DNA from: Rhynchosporium graminicola
Lineage: Eukaryota; Ascomycota; Leotiomycetes; Helotiales; Ploettnerulaceae
NCBI GenBank assembly: GCA_900074885.1
Contig: FJUW01000007.1
Span: 2,003,609 to 2,067,608 of the forward strand
DNA length: 64,000 bases
Direction of reading: 5' to 3'
Both the position numbers and the translations under genes were made by a program. Below, in pieces: positions 35,082-46,026 of the stretch (the first letter of the stretch is position 1; the number at the start of each line of letters is the position of its first letter). Below the pieces are notes generated by a model. That model worked only from the letters and a program-made list of their open reading frames with translations. It did no database searches and was not told the origin of the DNA.

Positions 35082-36068
35082 GGGAGGAGGAATGTAAAGG
35101 TGCGAATAATGCTGTTCGTTGTACATAGAATTTCATTCTGCAAGCGAGAATCATTCCTCGTATTGACCTCCATCATTCAAACGCGGACAATCATCTGAGC
35201 TTCTTGATGGTAGTATGTAAAATGTTATTATGGAGATGCTAATTCTAGTTGCTGTATAGTAATCTTGATCGTACTAGCCTTTTTTCATGATTTCAGCTCA
35301 TCGTTATTTCACTAGTCGGTCGCACAGAACAAACACTTCAACATAGATAAGAGCCTCTTAGACAGCCTGTACATTTTCTAACGTCGGAGGGTGTCGAATA
35401 GTAGCCGTACGAGGATTTCTGACTCAAAACAGCGCTCTGAGGGAAGTCATGTCCTTCTGTGTTGTTTACACTCTCGCTTCGGAATCACGTCTTATTTTTA
35501 AGGAAGCGAGATGGTTTCGGCTTTATTTGAACCCCATGATTAGTGCAGTAGACGGCTGTCTATCTGAATTCAACTTATCAATCATAAGTCATATAATGCT
35601 GTTATGATTTAAAAAAGTTCTATCGTGCTCAAAGGGCGTATAATACTATCATGTAAACTATGCCGTCGTATCATGTCTTTACGATATCTCGAATATGTCA
35701 TATGAACCAAGACCTCCATATAAATGATATTTTGGCAGCAGACTTCATCATGCAAATATGAGTAGTAATAATATTTTTGTCGTTAATGATAATTTGATAC
35801 CTTTACTCATCCATGTCATGCAGCTGCAGGTCTTAGCCCAGCGTCTACTTGTACCTTAGCGTTGTAAACAGGGATGAGGAAATCCCAAACCATCAGTTCA
35901 CAGCTCACTCACCCTTGAACAACACGAGACGACACGACACACACCCGCATTACATTCGTACATTGCTCTGCACCACCTTTTAAACGACCTGCCAGCTGCC
36001 GCCCGCCGCGCCATGCTGCCTTGCCTTTCCCGAGCCCATTTCGCCTTCCCCCGCAGGTTTACTCGATA

Positions 36069-36108
<40 letters not shown>

Positions 36109-36317
36109 TCAGCTCTTCACGACTGAGCGATCGATCGAAAGCTTCGTCCCATTCGTTTGCGGCGTACGTGCAGTGCAGTACAACCAGCATGCTAGCCTGC
36201 GTCTTACAGGCCTGATCAATATCGATCCCGCGGTCTCATCTCTGATATCTCCCGTCTGCCTGCGTTCGGGACTTACTTCCTGTCCGCCTGGCTGTCTGCT
36301 CGACCGATCAAGTGACC
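35082..36317. other. Intergenic region / long 5' leader of the glutamine-rich gene
   Basis: This 1.2-kb region lies between two same-strand genes. The left half is A+T-rich 3' flank. The right 400 bp become C-rich and contain a CCAG array, listed separately. It probably holds the promoter and leader of the Q-rich gene. No other gene is seen. Confidence 0.5.
36069..36108. repeat. CCAG tetranucleotide repeat
   Basis: About ten perfect CCAG units lie roughly 210 bp upstream of the ATG of the glutamine-rich gene, probably in its 5' leader. In one frame they encode a Ser-Gln-Pro-Ala run, which I regard as incidental. Confidence 0.95.
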
Positions 36318-38216
36318 ATGTATGCGCCTGCTTATGGATATGGCCCGGGAAACAATAACAGTCCTTCGCCTTACAATCCCAATGGCTCTAATCCTCCTCC
36401 CCAACACCCCCACCAGCAACAGCAGCAGCAACAACAACAGCAACAGATCCAGCATCAGCAACAGGTAAGCCAGCCTCAGCAGATGATGTATAATCCACAG
36501 CAATATGTTGTCGGGCCTGGTCAGGGACTTCCTCAATCGCCATTTCCTGGCCCGCCAGGACCGAGCATGGGTGGAGGTGGGAACGCAGGTGCCATGGGGA
36601 TGATGCAGAATAACGGTATGGCGCAGATGGCCGGCGGACACGGTATGTTATGTTGCACACGAAGCGGACCCTGAAGCATTTTGCTTTCCCATTCACTATC
36701 TCCTCCGACAAACTGCTTGTTAGGTCCAATCTCTACTCGAGCTCTTTGTTTGCCGTATCTGCCAGTGCTATATGCGTGTAGCCTGGCTACCCAGTTGGGC
36801 TCCAGATCTCAGCTTTCTTTTATAAACATGTTCCTGTGCTTATTGCATCGTTCGAGCAAACATATCTAACAAGTTTCCTATATAGCAGCGTCCCCATATC
36901 AGACTCCTTATTCAAGCTCCCCATATGGGGGTAACATTCCAACATCAACCACTGCCAACCTTCCACCGAACTTTATGCCCCCAACATCGGGTGCATCTGC
37001 CTTCCCAATGAATGCGATGAACATGAATCCTCAGCATCAAGCGCCACGAATGCAACCACCTCCTCCCTTATCAACCCCTACACAGCCTGGCCCAAGACAT
37101 TCGCCCTTTGCAGGTCAACATAACACTCCTCCCAATGCTGGTCCACAATCGCAGTTTTCACCTCCCCAGCAAAAGAATCCAGCACATATCCAGACACCCA
37201 GTAATCAGCAGCCACTTCCAGCTGGAAATATTCTCACACCACAAACACCGAACTTCCCACCAGGGGCACAGGGCGGAGGCTCTGGTCAGGCTATGATGAC
37301 ACCCTTAAGCCCGACCTCAGAATCGCGAGAAAAGCAAAGAGTTACGCTTCTCTTGGCCATCAATCAAGAATTGTTGATGGAAGTTATGAAGCAACAAGCT
37401 CAAACGGAGGCGAGAAAGGAAGGAAGTTCACCCGCAACTGCCTCGCCTGAGGGTGCAGACAAGGAGAAATCCGAGCAGGAGAAAGCTGAGAAAGCAAAAC
37501 AACCTTCAAGGGAATATGTCGAGTATGTCTCTCGCGACGATGATTCTTTTTGGAAGCTAACAACGGCCAGGTGTATGCGCCGACTACAGTCTAATTTAGC
37601 ATACCTCGCTGCAATTGCCGATCGATCGCATAAACCGTCTTCACAAATTCCCGCCCATCCAGCCATCATGACCGCACCAAGTGTAACTCCCAAGCCAGCT
37701 TTAGCATTAACAGACTCGCCGCTATCAGATCTTAAGAAAGAGGAGACGCACGACAAGAAATCAGACGACAAGAAATCAGAAGGGGACGAAGACAGAACCG
37801 AGATTATGAAGGAGCAGTACAAGAAACTGCAGGCATTATTTCCAGGGGTCGATCCGAAGAAAGAGCCGCAAGTATCAGGCGCCAATCCAGCTATGAGAGC
37901 GCAAGCTCAACAGCACGCCACAGCACAAATGCAAGCGCAGGCTCAAGCCCAGAAACAGCAACAACAAGGACAAGCACAAGTGCAGAGTCAGGGGCAGATT
38001 CAAGGGCAAAATGAAGGGCAAAACCCAGGGCAGGGCCAGACTCAAGATTTGAATGCTCAACAAAAGTTGCAAAATGACCATATGAGGCAAAAGATGATGA
38101 TGCAACAGCAGCAACAGCAACAACAGATTTCACATCAGCAAATAGCCCAGCAAAACATGCAGACCATGAACCAGCAACAAGTACAACAGCAACAAGGGCA
38201 AGCCCAAAGTCGGTAG
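36318..38216 (+). CDS. Glutamine-rich nuclear protein, Snf11-like candidate
   Basis: Two exons fit: 36318-36642 and 36889-38216, giving 550 aa. The acceptor is TAGCAG, so either 'AS' or 'AAS' can follow the junction. The N-terminal 250 residues are Pro/Gly/Asn/Gln-rich with an 11-residue Gln run. Residues about 255-270 ('RVTLLLAINQELLMEV') and 318-354 ('YVEYVSRDDDSFWKL', then 'MRRLQSNLAYLAAIADR') look structured and recall the short conserved segment of fungal Snf11, a SWI/SNF chromatin-remodelling subunit. I cannot confirm that by search. An acidic/Lys-rich segment follows, then a C-terminal 100-residue Gln-rich tail. A nuclear coactivator role is inferred. Internal CAG/CAA tracts are probably polymorphic in length. 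Confidence 0.75.
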
Positions 38217-38710
38217 TGTTGGCAGGCAGGCTCGGTTGACAAATAATTAAATGTTGCCCTTGTATCACGATCTCAAACGTGACAAAAGATAGGGAGTTGG
38301 AAATCAAAAAATCAAAATTGGAGTTGCGTATCAAATGGGCTGCTTGAGTTTTGGATCGTGGAGTGGGAGACCATTTGGTGTACTATACCAGGCGCTGGAA
38401 TTGCTTAATTGGGTTGAATACTTTTGGAAATGGAGGTTGACGTTAGTCGTACAGGAGATGGATAACTTTTAAGGGATGATTCGCTTATCTGTAATAAGAT
38501 GAGATGCTTTCACAAGAATGGCATGAAAGGATGTGAGACCAAGGCTTTTTGAGCTGCTGATCAGGACTCCCACCGATGAATTTGCTTCGGGGGTACTCTT
38601 GCCACGATATATGTATCGGATGACAGAGCCGGGGAATGTCACGGTGCATCAGGTCTCCTCCAAGCCCATAAAAATTTGAACAGCGCCTTCGTTGATTCTC
38701 GTCTCCTACA
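38217..38710. other. Convergent 3' region between the Q-rich gene and PEX16
   Basis: This 494-bp region holds the 3' ends of two convergent genes. I see no gene and no marked repeat. Confidence 0.5.
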
Positions 38711-39865
38711 TCATTCAGCGCTAGTACTGAAATAATAACCATCCCACAGATACAAATAATCGTCCAACACACCGCTAACCAAACTCGGCAATTTCGCACT
38801 AGCACCATGCAAGAAGCCCTTCGTTACATTTTCATAAAATGCTCCGCGCATCGCCCACCACCCCATAGCCCAGCCCCTCTTCCCCCACTGCTCCCTCTCC
38901 AGCGCCGTAGTTCGCAACCCGTCTTTCCTCAACTGTCTAGCTGCATACTCGAGACTCAAGCCTAACAGCCATGGCTGCCAGTTCTTCTTATCCTTAGTCC
39001 GTGACATGGCGACGGCATAGACGACTGGTTGGAGGATGTGTAAGAGTTCTGCTAGTTGGGCGGAGCCGACAGTCTTATTAAGGAGTGCGTTGGGCGCTTT
39101 GATGTCGTCTGCTGTGAGGACTTTTGAGAGTAGGTAGCTGGAGATATCTCCTGGATTGGGTAGGGACGGTAAACTCAATCCCGTCCTCTTCATCTTATAT
39201 TCCTTCCCTCCCCTCCCATGCGAAATCACTCTCGGCCTCTCCTTTATCTCACTGAAGCCCTCATCTTCGAACTCCCCTGCCTCAGTCTCCTCTTCCTCCG
39301 CTTCCACCTCGGGAATGACCTCCCTCTCCGGTAGCGGTGGCGTAACAAGCGGTCTCGAATTCGTGATCCGCAACAAACAAAGCCTACAAACCGCTTTTAA
39401 TACTTCCAGCAGCACAACCACCCGCCACCTGACCCGCTCTCCTTTCCTCTTCGCCATCATCTCCCACAACAACTGCGTATACTGCACGACCGCCAACGCG
39501 GTTGCAACCCTCCTGTAGAATCTCGAATGGCCAATCCAGAATTTCGTGTACCGATTATGGCTACTCTGCTCTTTCTGCCTCACTTGCGGCATACCCGGTA
39601 GTTTCGCGACAGCCCGCGTAAGTAATGTGTCATGATATAAAGAGAGAAGTTGGATCGAGGAGTGTAGGGATTCGGAGGCTAGTTCGGCGTCGCGAAAGCG
39701 GCCGGGGATGATGTAGGTTAAAGAGCGGAGCGCAGATTCGATTTGTGTTACGGAGGACTGGTTCTTGAGTATGAATGTGCTGTAGAGGGTGAGGAGACGC
39801 CGCGGGGAGGGAGGTGGAGAGATGGGGGGCATGTGTTTGTGAGCGGCGGTCTTGAGGGTCTCCAT
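38711..39865 (-). CDS. PEX16: Peroxin Pex16
   Basis: Pex16 is a peroxisomal/ER membrane protein needed for peroxisome membrane assembly. It is a single exon of 384 aa when started at the Met at 39865 ('METLKTAAHKHMPP'). An upstream in-frame start at 40069 would add 68 unconserved residues. Family features are 'YSTFILKNQSSVTQIESALRSLTYIIPGRF' (near-universal Pex16 start region), 'AELASESLHSSIQLLSLYHD', 'LAVVQYTQLLWEM', 'LLEVLKAVCRL', 'LLHILQPVVYAVAM', 'WQPWLLGL', 'ALEREQWGKRG' and the C-terminal 'DDYLYLWDGYYFSTSA'. A Glu-rich acidic loop (EVEAEEEETEAGEFEDE) interrupts the middle. It is convergent with the Q-rich gene. Confidence 0.93.
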   Translation of the reverse strand: METLKTAAHKHMPPISPPPSPRRLLTLYSTFILKNQSSVTQIESALRSLTYIIPGRFRDAELASESLHSSIQLLSLYHDTLLTRAVAKLPGMPQVRQKEQSSHNRYTKFWIGHSRFYRRVATALAVVQYTQLLWEMMAKRKGERVRWRVVVLLEVLKAVCRLCLLRITNSRPLVTPPLPEREVIPEVEAEEEETEAGEFEDEGFSEIKERPRVISHGRGGKEYKMKRTGLSLPSLPNPGDISSYLLSKVLTADDIKAPNALLNKTVGSAQLAELLHILQPVVYAVAMSRTKDKKNWQPWLLGLSLEYAARQLRKDGLRTTALEREQWGKRGWAMGWWAMRGAFYENVTKGFLHGASAKLPSLVSGVLDDYLYLWDGYYFSTSAE

Positions 39866-41098
39866 TCTGTGGGAGGATTTAAGGTCTTTAGACCGTGATA
39901 AGGAAGTGGGTTCTTCAAGTCTTTGTACCAGATACTGTCGAGGAGGGAAGTTTGAAGGAGCGTAGGGAGTTGGACATCGATGTTTGTTGTTGACAGGTAT
40001 TGTTAGAATGGATGAGGTTGGAATGATAAGTCGATCAATGCGATGCGCTGGGCCGAGGTACAAAAGCACGTGGACGTGTTTTCTTGGCTCGCTTAAAGTT
40101 AATCTAGACTTGGCGAGCTGGGGTCTTCGTCCTCGTCCTCATCCTGACTGTCAACACTCGAGGAAATTTCACTTCGTATCCCATGAGACTCTCCTATCTT
40201 GAAAATAGCAACTCATAACGGAACTTATCGGCTTACTCTCTGCGCGAGTCCCTCTTCACATCGGAACGCGCTGACTCGCTCACATCTTCCGGAACCGAAC
40301 AACATGGCGACAGAGTTGGTCGCTCCTGGACAAAAATACAATGCTCCAACATCTCAACTTAGCTTGATCACAACCTACGGAATTTCGACCCGTATCAAGA
40401 AAATACGGAAGCCGCGCTCATAGCGGACTAAGAAAGTTGCGAAGTGAACCTTAAGATTTTGCTTACCGAGTGTTAACGTTGGCAACTACGTACGACACGA
40501 TAGCAACCCATAGTGTCAAGCTTTATTGCCTTGGAAGTTACATGAGGGAATCGATGCTGTAATAAGGTTAAACTTTGAAGGTGCGATGATCATGGAGCGG
40601 CTTTTGAAGCGGAAAGACCGTATACGCCTCGGGAGGAGTATGATGTATTTATGGGGTTGAAGTGGATTCACATGGCACTCATTGTGATACCTGGCTTTGG
40701 GAAGAAGTATCTTGAAGCGAAGAGTGCTTTCTACCCAATGGAATCATGACACTTTAGATACTACCTTACCTAAAGAGTCCAAGTTTGAAATTTGGGCAGT
40801 CCAAGGACAACGTAAGCCATAGGTGGCTCTTCCCCGAATCGTATCGAAGCCAATTGTCCGAGGATTGGCAATTGCAAATAGATGCCCTCGCCTAATGATA
40901 ATGGGAAAGAACCAACCTTCCCATACCCTTCTCTTGGGGTATATATACAGGTGTTGCCCACCCTCTTGTCCCGGGTTTTTCTTCTCTTTCATCCATCATC
41001 AATCGCATTCCAATCATCGCTCACAACAATCATCAATCACTCTTCAATCATCAATCAAGCCCATCATCAATCATACATCATCAACCACATCCATCACA
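39866..41098. other. Divergent region between PEX16 and the small secreted protein gene
   Basis: This 1.2-kb region holds both promoters. On the right side a clear TATA-type element, TATATATA, sits at 40940-40947. It is followed by an ATCA/CATCAATC-rich leader (about 40990-41098) immediately before the ATG of the small secreted protein. This arrangement is common in strongly expressed, inducible fungal genes. No further gene is seen. Confidence 0.6.
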
Positions 41099-41660
41099 AT
41101 GAAGTTCACAACATCCACCACTCTTCTCACTCTCTTCGGCGGCGCTCTCGCAGGCAATGGAATATTCGCCATCACCGGCAGCTCGTCATCAAATAATGTC
41201 AACCTCAGGTACGTATTGGTGATGCCTATCTTCTTTTATCCTTTTCCTTCAGACATGTCATCATCTCCACAAGACCCATTTGAGCAAACATCTATTGACT
41301 GCCATTGCGTACAGAGTTGACAGCGGCGATATTGGCGAGGCTCCAAAATGTGCTGGCTCTGCACCGATCGGCTCTTTTCCAGCTTCTGGTACCATCCACT
41401 GGTACGTACTGAAAGAGTCTCGTCCTTTTCTTGAGAAGTCTTGGAACGAACAAATTCTAACCGGCATTGTTTGCAGTGTTGATGGCTATTCTCTCACATT
41501 CAAGTATAACAGCCTTCACGAAGGCATCGCTGCGACATACACCAACCCTACCAACACCTTCACCTACAACGTGCCAAACAATGGATGTATCGGGAGCAAC
41601 TGCCAGTTTGGCTTCACACACAACTTTCCGGGCAAGAAGGCCAGGGCTTTGAAGGTTTAG
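41099..41660 (+). CDS. Small secreted cysteine-containing protein
   Basis: Three exons fit: 41099-41208, 41315-41401 and 41477-41660, with introns GTACGT..CAG twice, giving 126 aa. Residues 1-18 (MKFTTSTTLLTLFGGALA) are a signal peptide. The mature protein has four cysteines (49, 66, 103, 108), two possible disulfides, and a Gly/Ser/Thr/Asn-rich composition with aromatic residues, typical of compact secreted proteins. The C-terminus is basic (GKKARALKV). No family was recognised. A role in host or environment interaction is possible for any such protein but unsupported by sequence alone. The TATA box and ATCA-rich leader suggest regulated, strong transcription. Confidence 0.78.
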
Positions 41661-42618
41661 GGCGGAATGACATCGGGGGTTGTCGAAGAAGATGATTGAG
41701 GGTTGTGGAGGGTTTCTGTTTCAACGCTCTTCACTTGTACTCTACTCACTCTGTATTCTTTGCTTTCTGCTGGTTGAGCTCAATGGTTGAGCTGGTTAGC
41801 ACTTCCCTCAGAGGTAACTCGAGATGTGTGTCCACACCAGTATCCTTCACATAGAGCTCCATTAATCAATTAAAATTTTCAACTTCCATTCAGCAAATGA
41901 ACTGTGTGTTCGGTGAAGATGAGCTTTGGAATTTTGACGCAGCCATGTATTCAGCACCGGATCCACTTTTGGGCATGAATGAGGTTCTGAGTGAAGGGAC
42001 CATCTAATCTGACCGTATCTTTGATGATTTAATGGGATCTGCTAACGAGAGAATTAATTGACAAGCCTCATATCCGAGCTTCATTTCAAAGATGGTTTTC
42101 AATTCGAGTACATTAAAGCTTCGTCGAGTGATGATCGGTTCGTCATGGTACTCGTGATGTGTGTCTTTTGAGACATCGACAACCTTTGATTTCATTGATC
42201 TAGCCCTGTAGAAATCTCAAAACCTCCCTGTTATCGAGTCGTCTGTGGACTGAAATGCTCACTTCGATAGCCAGATGAATTAACTAGAGTTTTCGCTTAC
42301 CAGCTTCTAAATAAGTTGTAATGTATTCTCACCTGTCCGTGAGTCAACAAACCTCGTTGGCAATATTCTCCAGGTAGGAAATGGCATATGTGTACTTTAA
42401 TCCTTGGTTGAGGAAATTAGGAACTTTTCAGACTTCTGTCCTTTCATCCTAGACGTGTATGGAGTCGATGTTGATTTAGAACACGATCTAGGTATCAGAT
42501 GAAGATTGCCGTCAAGGATACACTTTCACAGATGACATAGTCAGTATAGTGTTTTGAATGGGGGATAGAGGAAGATATAAACGCTATGGTCTTCACAGAA
42601 GATGAAATGTCCGTTTGA
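41661..42618. other. Intergenic region, possible start of a decayed gene
   Basis: No intact gene is seen. From about 41897 a plus-strand frame starts 'MNCVFGEDELWNFDAAMYS' and runs 36 codons to a stop. It may be the first part of the decayed plus-strand gene annotated next, but the link is not proven. Confidence 0.3.
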
Positions 42619-43368
42619 AAGACGCATCTGAACAACACTCACTACTATCCTTTCGACATAGCAAGAGAAATTCGCCGAGACCTAGGACATAAGTCATGGC
42701 GCATCATTCCAAGTAACTCTAAGTTTTGGGATCCCATCGGAGAGTTGGTTGTAGATGTGGCCCTGATCTGTCCGGAGGCCGTGATTCGAGATTTGAAATT
42801 GATAGGGAAGCATGCCAATGATACAGAGTTCTTGGATGTAATTTGGAAGGTACTGGGAGATATAACAGATGTGCAGAAGCTCTGGGACCCACTTCGAGTT
42901 TCTACATCTAACGCAACATTTGTGGCTACAAGAGGAGCGGCTGAATTTGCTAAACTGTGGCAAGGTGAGCCTTGGAATTTTGTAGAAGGAGACCTGTTGC
43001 GAGGCTTATGGAGGTTATGATAGGAAGCATGAACCAGCTGTGTCGGAGGGAGAGAATAGACACAGGAAACATTCAAGAAACTCGCAGGTCTGAGTGGAGT
43101 CCACAGAAGTAGATATCTCATTGCTATGTATCGTACGGAAGACAACGAGTTATTCTCCAAAGTCCTTGCTGTGATCACGAACACGCGCTTTACACCACAG
43201 CTAGAATGCTGTTCCCTGACCTATCCCGTACTATCCATATACGCCCCCTTGGTAAAAAACGATATCGCTACCTTGATACCCAAGCTTCGCAGTTGCTTAT
43301 TGGAAGTCTTAAAGCGAGGGTCAGTCGTGACACTTTGGGTTCTTCCAGGCCTTTGCCCAGGTCCCTAG
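42619..43368 (+). pseudogene. Decayed gene of unknown family
   Basis: One reading frame is protein-like over 750 bp but broken. Codons 42619-43017 are open with ordered wording such as 'YYPFDIAREIRRDLGHKSW', 'VDVALICPEAVIRDLKLIG' and 'AEFAKLWQGEPWNFVEGDLL'. Stops cluster at 43018-43060. The same frame is open again from about 43061 to 43368 ('FKKLAGLSGVHRSRYLIAM', 'LECCSLTYPVLSIYAPL'). An intron could hide some stops, but I found no donor/acceptor pair that removes all of them. Function unknown. Confidence 0.4.
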
Positions 43369-43438
43369 AAGAAGAAAAGGTCAGCAAACGTGACCATTAA
43401 ATGATTTTGAAAGAGATTTTGGGATTGAGGTAGTCCTT

Positions 43439-43942
43439 CTATCCCAGATGGAAACACTGGAGATACCCACAAGTCATAAACTTCCCCCGTTCTTCCGCCG
43501 TGAGTCTCTCGCCCGACAAACGCTTCTTGAAACGCGTTGGTCTCACATATCCCCATACCGACTGACAAGGCGATTTTGGCATGACATCAAATGAAGCTCG
43601 TCGACGTATCATCTTCCCAAGTCCTCCATCGTGATCGTGTCCTTTATCGCTAGGACATTCATGCAGAGATAGGCGCTCATCATCTTCACGTGCAGGCAAT
43701 CGAAGCCCTCTCAGTTGACATTTGAAAAAGCATCTGAATCTTGCAGATCTCCTCAGCTGCACGACCGCGCTATCGATGAGGGAGACTTTGGCTGTTGCGA
43801 GTTGCGAGGTTGAGAGATATTCGGGGATAGAGAATGAGTTTTCGCTGCTGGGTGGTGTTGATGATGTATTTCTGGAATCGGGGGAGTCGGAGAAGTCGGA
43901 GGATCTTGGGGAGGTTTCGCTGTCCAGGGACTTGACGCTCAT
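43439..43942 (-). CDS. Small hypothetical protein
   Basis: This is a 167-residue open frame starting at the Met at 43942 (MSVKSLDSETSPRSSDF). The N-terminal 55 residues are Ser/Asp/Pro-rich, then come a Cys/Arg-rich patch, a His/Asp-rich 'DKGHDHDGG' and a basic C-terminal half (RRRASFDVMPKSPCQSVWGYVRP). Composition resembles small fungal proteins of unknown function rather than a random frame, but no domain was recognised. The open frame extends upstream to 44089. It may be a chance frame. Confidence 0.35.
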   Translation of the reverse strand: MSVKSLDSETSPRSSDFSDSPDSRNTSSTPPSSENSFSIPEYLSTSQLATAKVSLIDSAVVQLRRSARFRCFFKCQLRGLRLPAREDDERLSLHECPSDKGHDHDGGLGKMIRRRASFDVMPKSPCQSVWGYVRPTRFKKRLSGERLTAEERGKFMTCGYLQCFHLG

Positions 43943-46026
43943 TTCATGACAGTGATATTTTTGGGGGGCTTGGAGATAGAGAGAATTAAAATGTTTCCTC
44001 TTCAGGTGTGTTTTAGTGCAAGTTTTTGGCATGGACATTGCAAATTCGCGCAAGTCTGTCGAGGTCATATGCGGTGCGAACGTCTCCATCCTCTCTTGGT
44101 TGCGGATGGATGCTTATAGTCGAGTCGCAAGGAAATAGTGGCAATTTTTGAGCGCGCCGAGAATACCCCTGGCTTGGGGTTGTGATTCCCACACGGGTTG
44201 AAATGAGTCGAAGGACAATAGTAAAGAAAGTCGGCAGAAGTTTTTTCTTCGCTTCACTCGTCCTAAGCCTCGACACCATAATAGTGAAATTTTTCTGCGG
44301 CTTTGATAATCAACCAAGAAAGAACGACAGCTCTATTGAGAGAATGGGCCGCTTGAAGGAGCTCTTTGATTGCTATCTGTAGACCTTCGCTGCCAGAATA
44401 TAAGCTTGATTGAAAAGATCTTTGCGCCGATGAGTGTTAAACCACCAAATTTCTTATGCAAATCTTCAAGATCAGGCTTTTGGGCCCTGGCGACTAATTT
44501 CAGCTTGGATAGACACAAATTTGATGGTGATAGCATCATTTGCGCTCCCAGGGTCTCCTTTGTTGACGAATATCTGCTTCAACTTTACAGCAGTAAGGGC
44601 GGGTATGCGCGACTTCACTGGATGGCATCAGCCCACGAATAATTATACACAAAGTCTGGTATAAGCCAAGAGCCTTTTGACTGACCAATTACGGAAAAAA
44701 GCACCTTACCCATCCCCTACGTCTTATTTGACGATTGATTATTTAAGGTGCTTGGGATGCCAAGTAAGAAAGACGTTTACAATTAAGCGAAGCTTTGTTT
44801 AGACTAATTTCAAGGTCCATACCTTGATATTGTGCATACTATTATGAGTCGGGGCGAGCCGTGTATGGCTCAGGTTAACGATACCAATCATATGTAGGAC
44901 TGGCCAATTTTGAACCGGCATTGTGGAAACTCAACCGTATGTCGTTATATTGTTGTACGGCCGTATCGCTGCTTTGATTTCGCGGCTTCACGCTACCACT
45001 GCAAAGTCCGGTTGCGTTTTCATGTTACGCAGCCAAGATGCTGTTCATTAAAAGCTCTACTAAGTATCACTCGACATATTATTATTAGTATCATAGAAAT
45101 GTTGGTCCATAGGTTATGGTCGAGTACCTACGCCGGGGTTAAGCCGGCCAGATATATCTCCCTTCCGGAGTCTCGACTACCTGGATCACCAGCCATCACC
45201 AGTACAATTAATACTACCTCAATCTTACTGTAATTCTGTCTCACGCAGAGTACTTGATTGTACGTACTACGACAGAGTGATACCAACAAGAAATAATTGG
45301 AATCGAATTATTATGTATCTAGCAAGTAGGGTTGGAGGGCGACAGGCCCTTGCAGAGAGTCCGGAGGCTTGGCTGTGGCTGGACGAAGTTTACAGTGGTG
45401 CTGAGACACTGCTGCGAAGCATCATCTACGTATCTCTTTGACGTAGGCGCTGATATTGCTCCATTTTAAGGAGGACAAATTTCAGTTTTGCCAAAGAAAA
45501 GATTTCTAGTTCAGGCGATCAGGATTCAGGAGTATCCAGGCCTCTCCTTGTGTTTACCTGAAATGATAAGGATATTTATCTTCCTACAGCCTGTCTCTTT
45601 ACTGATTTTGGCTCCTCAATTTGTTCGTTGTTGTCGCTTGAAACTTGTGACACTTGGTCGCTGTGGCGTTCCATCTTGTCAGACCATCTTTGATGCAATG
45701 CTAGGCCGTCTCAAAATCAAGACAAACACAGTCTTCGTATTCCGGTCATTCAAATTTATGGCTCTTCACCATTATCAGCCGCATTTTGTAACCTGTCTTA
45801 CTTGCAGATAATGAAGAGCGAAGAGTCTTCGACAGCTTTCGATTTTGCAGGGCAGGTTTCTTTGCCTTGATTGAGACGACTGCAGAGCAGCTTCTACATA
45901 AATTTAGTAGAATGTTCTTGTTGCTTGTTACTTGAAATCAGAGCTCCACAGAGGCTACATAGATGACTACTTGGCCTTAGTATCCGACATTTGATTTGAT
46001 CTTCATACTCTTAACACCGAAATCTG
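43943..46026. other. Gene-poor 2-kb stretch with a 10-bp inverted repeat
   Basis: No gene is supported. AAGCACCTTA at 44699-44708 and its complement TAAGGTGCTT at 44744-44753 form a perfect 10-bp inverted repeat with a 35-nt loop. The right end is the presumed promoter of the oxygenase relic. Confidence 0.4.

Noticed and set aside
39984..40423. Short plus-strand frames upstream of PEX16
   Set aside because: They are antisense to the PEX16 leader or promoter and carry no recognisable motif.
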